Origin: Streptomyces cellostaticus
GTDB lineage: Bacteria; Actinomycetota; Actinomycetes; Streptomycetales; Streptomycetaceae
DNA length: 64,000 nt
Reading direction: 5' to 3'
Assembly (NCBI RefSeq): GCF_023630175.1
Contig: NZ_JALLIN010000026.1
Location: 1-64,000 of the forward strand
In this document: piece by piece, positions 59,280-64,000 of the stretch
How the letters are laid out: each line of letters opens with the position of its first letter
Position numbering within the stretch: position 1 is the stretch's first letter
Notes under the pieces: model-generated
The model's database searches: none
What the model was told of the DNA's origin: nothing
Seen by the model: only the letters and a program-made list of their open reading frames with translations
Position numbers and translations under genes: made by a program

Positions 59280-60530
59280 ATGACGGACGGTAAGCGGCGC
59301 AAGGGCCTGACGGTCGCGTCCGCACTGCTCGGCGGTGTGCTGGCACTCACCGGGTGTTCCGGAGGCGGCGACGACGCCAAGGCGTCCGGCAGCGGTGACA
59401 CCTCGCAGGCCAAGGCCGACGAGGCGGCGGCCAAGAAGTCGTCCGCGGCCCAGATCACCATCACGCCGAAGGACGGCTCGAACAACGCCTCCATCAACAA
59501 CTCGGCCGCCGTCGAGGTCGCCAAGGGCACCCTCACCAACGTGTCCATGACCACCGAGGACGGCAAGGCCGTGTCCGGCGAGCTGTCCGCCGACAGGACG
59601 AGCTGGAAGCCCAACGCCCAGCTCGAGCGGTCGACCACCTACAAGCTCGCGGCCGAGGCCAAGGACTCCGAGGGCCGCGTCGCCCACGAGAACGCCTCCT
59701 TCACCACGGTCTCGCCGACCAACAGCTTCATAGGCAACTTCACACCGGAGGACGGTTCGACCGTCGGCGTGGGCATGCCGGTGTCGATCAACTTCGACAA
59801 GGCGATCACCAACAAGGCCGCCGTGCAGAAGGGGATCTCGGTCACCTCCAGCAGCGGTCAGGAGGTCGTGGGCCACTGGTTCAACGCCAACCGCATCGAC
59901 TTCCGCCCGGCGGCGTACTGGAAGGAGAACTCCACCGTCACGCTGAAGCTGGCGCTCGACGGTGTCGAGGGCGCCTCCGGTGTCTACGGCGTGCAGCAGA
60001 AGACGGTCACCTTCCACATCGGCCGCAACCAGGTCTCCTACGTCGACGCGCAGACCAAGAAGATGAAGGTCACGCAGGACGGCAGGACGATCAAGACCAT
60101 TCCGATCTCCGCCGGTTCGCCGGAGAACAAGACGTACGAGGGCATCATGGTGATGTCCGAGAAGTTCAAGCAGACCCGCATGAACGGCGCGACCGTGGGC
60201 TTCACCGACGACGACGGCAAGGGCGAGTACGACATCAAGGACGTGCCGCACGCCATCCGGCTGACCAGCTCCGGCACCTTCCTGCACGGCAACTACTGGG
60301 GTGCGAAGTCCATCTTCGGCAACGTCAACACCAGCCACGGCTGCGTGGGCCTGTCCGACACCAAGGGAGCCAAGGACTCCGGCACCCCCGCCGCGTGGGT
60401 CTACGAACACTCCCTCGTCGGTGACGTCGTGGTGATCCGGCACACCGGTGACAAGACCGTCTCCCCGGACAACGGCCTCAACGGCTGGAACATGGACTGG
60501 GAGCAGTGGAAGGCCGGTTCGGCCGTCTGA
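59280..60530 (+). CDS. L,D-transpeptidase lipoprotein
   Basis: A 416-residue wall enzyme that forms 3-3 peptide cross-links. Lipobox LALTGC (Cys26), then two Ig-like/immunoglobulin-type modules (residues 50-250, with TLTNVSMTTEDGKAVSG and NFTPEDGSTVGVGMPVSINF). The YkuD catalytic domain has VSYVDAQTKKMKVTQDGRTI, LHGNYWG and SHGCVGLSD with catalytic Cys355. This is the two-Ig plus YkuD layout of mycobacterial LdtB. GGAGAAG lies just before; GTG 59277 and ATG 59265 are other possible starts. Confidence 0.92.
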   Translation: MTDGKRRKGLTVASALLGGVLALTGCSGGGDDAKASGSGDTSQAKADEAAAKKSSAAQITITPKDGSNNASINNSAAVEVAKGTLTNVSMTTEDGKAVSGELSADRTSWKPNAQLERSTTYKLAAEAKDSEGRVAHENASFTTVSPTNSFIGNFTPEDGSTVGVGMPVSINFDKAITNKAAVQKGISVTSSSGQEVVGHWFNANRIDFRPAAYWKENSTVTLKLALDGVEGASGVYGVQQKTVTFHIGRNQVSYVDAQTKKMKVTQDGRTIKTIPISAGSPENKTYEGIMVMSEKFKQTRMNGATVGFTDDDGKGEYDIKDVPHAIRLTSSGTFLHGNYWGAKSIFGNVNTSHGCVGLSDTKGAKDSGTPAAWVYEHSLVGDVVVIRHTGDKTVSPDNGLNGWNMDWEQWKAGSAV

Positions 60531-60558
60531 TCCCGCCCCCGCCTCCGCACGACCAACT

Positions 60559-60592
60559 CCGGTGCCGCCCCTGTCCGCAGGGGCGGCACCGG
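60559..60592 (+). terminator. Terminator after the L,D-transpeptidase gene
   Basis: A perfect 15-bp stem CCGGTGCCGCCCCTG/CAGGGGCGGCACCGG with loop TCCG, 28 bp after the stop. Confidence 0.8.
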
Positions 60593-60721
60593 CCGTTCTC
60601 CGGGCCCCTGCGGGGCCTCCCGCGGCCTTCCCGGTCCTTTCGCGGGCCGAGGCGCGGCCTTCTCATGGTTCTTTTATCTCGGCCTTATCGAGTCATCACG
60701 GCGCGTCCCTAGCTTGCGGGC

Positions 60722-62185
60722 ATGTTCTTCACCTACCTGAGGCGCGAACTGCGCCGCCGCAGAAAGGCGGCCCTGGTCGTCGCCTCCGGTCTCGCGCTCG
60801 GCATCGCCCTCGTCATCGTGGTCGACTCGGTGTCCAGTGGCATGGCGAAGGCCCAGGACGAGGTCCTGCAGTCGCTGTACGGGCTGGGCACGGACATGAC
60901 CGTCACCAAGGCCGCGTCGGCGTCCACCGGCGACGCACAGCGTCCGCGCTTCCGGTTCGACGCGCAGAACGACGGCGACACCACGTCCCAGAGCAGCGAC
61001 CGGGTCATGGTGCAGGGCCTCACCACCCTCGCCTCCTCGACCGTCGCCGAGGTCGAGCAGCAGCAGGGGGTCTCCTCGGCCGTCGGCGGGCTCAGCCTCA
61101 ACGTGGTGAAGGTCGACGGCCGTTTCACCCGCGGCCAGTTCCAGCAGAACGGCAGCGGCGGCACGCGGCAGGGCCGCACGGGCGGTGCGGAGGGCGGGCA
61201 GCCGCAGGGCGAGGTGCGCGGCGGCGGAGCCGACTTCGACATCAACCAGTACACCGTCTTCGGCACCGACGTCACCAGGTCCGCGCTCGGCCCGCTGACC
61301 TCCTCGAAGATCACCAGTGGCCGCACCTTCCGGACCACCGAGACCGACGCCGACGTGGTCGTCGTGGACGCGGCCTACGCCAGGACGAAGAAGTACAAGG
61401 TCGGTTCGACGGTCACCGTCAAGGGCACCGAGTTCAAGGTGATCGGCATCGCGACCGCCGGCAGCGGCGACGCGGCGGCCAACCTGTACGTCCCGCTGAA
61501 GCGGGCCCAGACCCTCGCCGGTGAGAAGGACAAGATCACCACGATCTACGTCGAGGCGACCGACTCCCAGCGGATCGACTCGGTCAAGAGCGCCATCCGG
61601 AAGAACGTCTCGGGTACGACCGTCACCACGTCCGCGGACCTGGCCAGGACCGTCTCCGGTTCGCTCTCCACCGCCTCCTCGCTGGCCACCCGGGTGGGCA
61701 GGTGGCTGTCGATCGTGGTGCTCGTGGCCGCGTTCCTGGTGGCGGGCCTGCTGACCTCCTCCGCGGTGTCCCGCCGGGTGCGCGAGTTCGGCACGCTGAA
61801 GGCCCTGGGCTGGAGGTCCGGCCGGGTGACCCGGCAGGTGGTCGGCGAGGCCGTCGTCAACGGTCTGGTCGGCGGCGTCCTCGGTATCGCGCTCGGTCTG
61901 GCGGGCGCCTACGCCGTGACGGCGCTCAGCCCCAGCCTGCAGGCGCAGCTCGGCGGCGGTACGGGCGGCTCGGGCCTCGGCGGCGGGCCGGGTGGCGGCG
62001 GCTTCGGGGGCCCCGGGCGGCAGGCGGCCAGGACGCTCGAGGTGGCTCTCACGGCCCCGGTCGGCGTCACCACGATCGTCCTCGCGGTGGGCCTCGCGGT
62101 GGCGGGCGGCCTGATCGCGGGCGCGTTCGGTGGCTGGCGGGCCTCGCGGCTGCGGCCGGCCGACGCGCTGCGGCGCGTGGAGTAG
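60722..62185 (+). CDS. MacB-like ABC transporter permease
   Basis: A 487-residue FtsX/MacB-type permease. The first helix (ALVVASGLALGIALVIVVDS) precedes a periplasmic-type outer domain of about 260 residues with a Gly/Gln-rich loop. Then come three helices: LSIVVLVAAFLVAGLLTSSA, GLVGGVLGIALGLAGAYAVT and VLAVGLAVAGGLIAGAFGGW, separated by another Gly-rich loop. The FtsX signature REFGTLKALGWRSGRVTRQV is present. Such transporters use the energy of ATP to move or pull lipids, peptides or drugs at the outer face. The ATPase follows 68 bp downstream. Confidence 0.9.
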   Translation: MFFTYLRRELRRRRKAALVVASGLALGIALVIVVDSVSSGMAKAQDEVLQSLYGLGTDMTVTKAASASTGDAQRPRFRFDAQNDGDTTSQSSDRVMVQGLTTLASSTVAEVEQQQGVSSAVGGLSLNVVKVDGRFTRGQFQQNGSGGTRQGRTGGAEGGQPQGEVRGGGADFDINQYTVFGTDVTRSALGPLTSSKITSGRTFRTTETDADVVVVDAAYARTKKYKVGSTVTVKGTEFKVIGIATAGSGDAAANLYVPLKRAQTLAGEKDKITTIYVEATDSQRIDSVKSAIRKNVSGTTVTTSADLARTVSGSLSTASSLATRVGRWLSIVVLVAAFLVAGLLTSSAVSRRVREFGTLKALGWRSGRVTRQVVGEAVVNGLVGGVLGIALGLAGAYAVTALSPSLQAQLGGGTGGSGLGGGPGGGGFGGPGRQAARTLEVALTAPVGVTTIVLAVGLAVAGGLIAGAFGGWRASRLRPADALRRVE

Positions 62186-62253
62186 CGGCCGGCCCGCACG
62201 AAGCCTCGGCGGTCCCGCGCCGCACACGATCCGAACGCACCTCAGGAGTCTCC

Positions 62254-62937
<684 letters not shown>

Positions 62938-62953
62938 CGGCGTGCAAGCAGCC

Positions 62954-62979
62954 GCGGCGGCCGCCACCGTGGCCGCCGC
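62954..62979. terminator. Candidate terminator between the ABC exporter and XRE genes
   Basis: A 9-bp stem GCGGCGGCC/GGCCGCCGC with an 8-base loop, 17 bp after the ATPase stop. Confidence 0.5.
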
Positions 62980-63124
62980 CCGCGCAACGGCCGTGAGGAA
63001 CCCCCTGCTGTGCCAGTGGCGGGTGGTGGCACCGACCCTCTCGGCGTTCGTCACCGACCTGGGCCTGTGACAGTCCGGTCACCCGGCCGGTCCACCGGGG
63101 GACACGCTCCGGGCCGGAGCCGGT

Positions 63125-64000
63125 TCAGGCCGACGGCACGCCTCGGGCCGCGTCCGCGCCCCAGCTCGCCAGCAGCCGCAGGGACTGCGCCGACGGGGAG
63201 TCCGGCTCGGCGTGGTAGGTGATCAGCGCCTGGTCGGCGTCGTCCGCCAGCCGGAACGTCTCGTAGTTGAGGGACAGCTCCCCCACCAGCGGGTGCCGCA
63301 GGCGCTTGACGCCGTGGCTCCGCTCCTTGACGTCGTGCGTCGCCCACAGCCGGCGGAACTCCGCGCTCTTCACGGACAGTTCGCCGACCAGGGCGGACAG
63401 CCGGGGGTCGTCCGGGTAGCAGCCCGCGTCCATGCGCAGGGCGCAGACGATGTCGATGGCCTTCTGCTCCCAGTCGATGAACAGGTCCCGGTAGTCCGGG
63501 CGCAGGAAGACCATCCGCGCCCAGTTGCGCTCGGCGGGCGCCAGCTCCGACCAGTCCCCGAAGATCGCGGCCGCCATCCGGTTCCAGGCCAGCACCTCCG
63601 AGCGCCGGCCCACCACGTACGCCGGGACGCCCTCCAGCGAGTCCAGTAGCCGGCGCAGCGCCGGGCGCACCTGCTGCTGCCGTGCCGCGGGCCTCTTCTT
63701 GTGCGCCGTCGGCTTGGCGAGGTGGGTCAGATGGGCGTGCTCGGCGTCCGTCAGGCGCAGGGCCCGGGCGATGGAGTCCAGCACCTCCGCCGAGACGTTC
63801 CGGCCGTTGCCCTGCTCCAGCCGCGTGTAGTAGGCCACCGACACCCCGGCGAGCTGGGCCAGCTCCTCGCGGCGCAGCCCCGGCACCCGGCGGCGCCGGC
63901 CGAAGTCGGGCAGCCCCACGTCCTGCGGTTTCAGCCGGGCCCGCCGGCTGCGCAGGAACTCGCTCAGCTCGGCCCACCGGTCCAGAGGTGGTCCCGCGGC
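63125..64000 (-). CDS. XRE-family regulator with MmyB-like ligand domain (5' end cut by window)
   Basis: The frame ends at 63125 and is still open at the right edge, where it reads DRWAELSEFLRSRRARLKPQ, so the start lies beyond. The helix-turn-helix is VPGLRREELAQLAGVSVAYY with TRLEQGNGRNVSAEVLDSIA. The C-terminal part is the MmyB-type PAS-like ligand domain with VPAYVVGRRSEVLAWNRMAA, ERNWARMVFLRPDYRDLFID and GELSLNYETFRLADDADQAL. The family controls neighbouring genes for redox or metabolic enzymes in streptomycetes; the target probably lies outside the window. Confidence 0.9.
   Translation of the reverse strand, partial: AAGPPLDRWAELSEFLRSRRARLKPQDVGLPDFGRRRRVPGLRREELAQLAGVSVAYYTRLEQGNGRNVSAEVLDSIARALRLTDAEHAHLTHLAKPTAHKKRPAARQQQVRPALRRLLDSLEGVPAYVVGRRSEVLAWNRMAAAIFGDWSELAPAERNWARMVFLRPDYRDLFIDWEQKAIDIVCALRMDAGCYPDDPRLSALVGELSVKSAEFRRLWATHDVKERSHGVKRLRHPLVGELSLNYETFRLADDADQALITYHAEPDSPSAQSLRLLASWGADAARGVPSA

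Overview
The window is GC-rich (about 72%) with strong G/C bias at third codon positions. It carries marker genes of Streptomyces: afsQ1-afsQ2-sigQ, the accA2/accE/pccB acyl-CoA carboxylase genes, a class III adenylate cyclase, hutH, sortase-type LADTG proteins and an MmpB-like micropeptide. From memory, the order from about 10.2 kb onward follows the Streptomyces coelicolor core chromosome. Part of it (amidohydrolase, cdd, deoA, add, phosphohexomutase-family gene, PNP, LpdA-like enzyme) also resembles an actinobacterial nucleoside-salvage neighbourhood seen in mycobacteria.

Region 1, about 490-10,200, is an accessory island. It holds a two-repeat type I-E CRISPR array with no cas genes in the window. 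A small protein follows, then an unrecognised 911-residue protein and a 464-residue alpha/beta-hydrolase-like protein, then the tail of a helicase-associated-domain protein. A 3.1-kb inverted-repeat-bounded element (IS5-type transposase, DHFR-like reductase, hydrolase, TetR regulator) has cut an alpha/beta-hydrolase gene in two. An IS3-family remnant closes the island.

Region 2, about 10.2-43.3 kb, is dominated by nucleoside uptake and catabolism. It has a BMP-type receptor lipoprotein, an ABC ATPase with two permeases, cytidine deaminase, thymidine phosphorylase, adenosine deaminase, deoxyribose-phosphate aldolase with two aldehyde dehydrogenase-like genes, a phosphohexomutase-family enzyme (plausibly phosphopentomutase) and purine nucleoside phosphorylase. 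Five copies of one palindrome, consensus TCTACGCGCGTAGA, sit upstream of bmp, the ABC operon, add, deoC and the PNP gene, so these genes look like one regulon. The afsQ1-afsQ2-lipoprotein operon and divergent sigQ lie inside this region, with a GTGAC-N6-GTGAC box between them.

Region 3, about 43.4-51.3 kb, holds a DeoR-type regulator and the acyl-CoA carboxylase set: biotinylated alpha chain, epsilon subunit, carboxyltransferase beta chain and biotin ligase. Maf and an MmpB-like micropeptide are interleaved.

Region 4, about 51.6-64 kb, holds adenylate cyclase, a Pro/Ala/Thr-rich anchored protein, an enoyl-CoA hydratase, a GAF-GGDEF diguanylate cyclase, histidine ammonia-lyase, lipoproteins, a sortase substrate, an L,D-transpeptidase lipoprotein, a MacB-like ABC exporter pair and a truncated XRE regulator at the right edge.

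Start codons were chosen by ribosome-binding site, family alignment and overlap with the upstream gene. Several therefore differ from the longest open frame. Locus comparisons with S. coelicolor and M. tuberculosis are from memory and were not checked.
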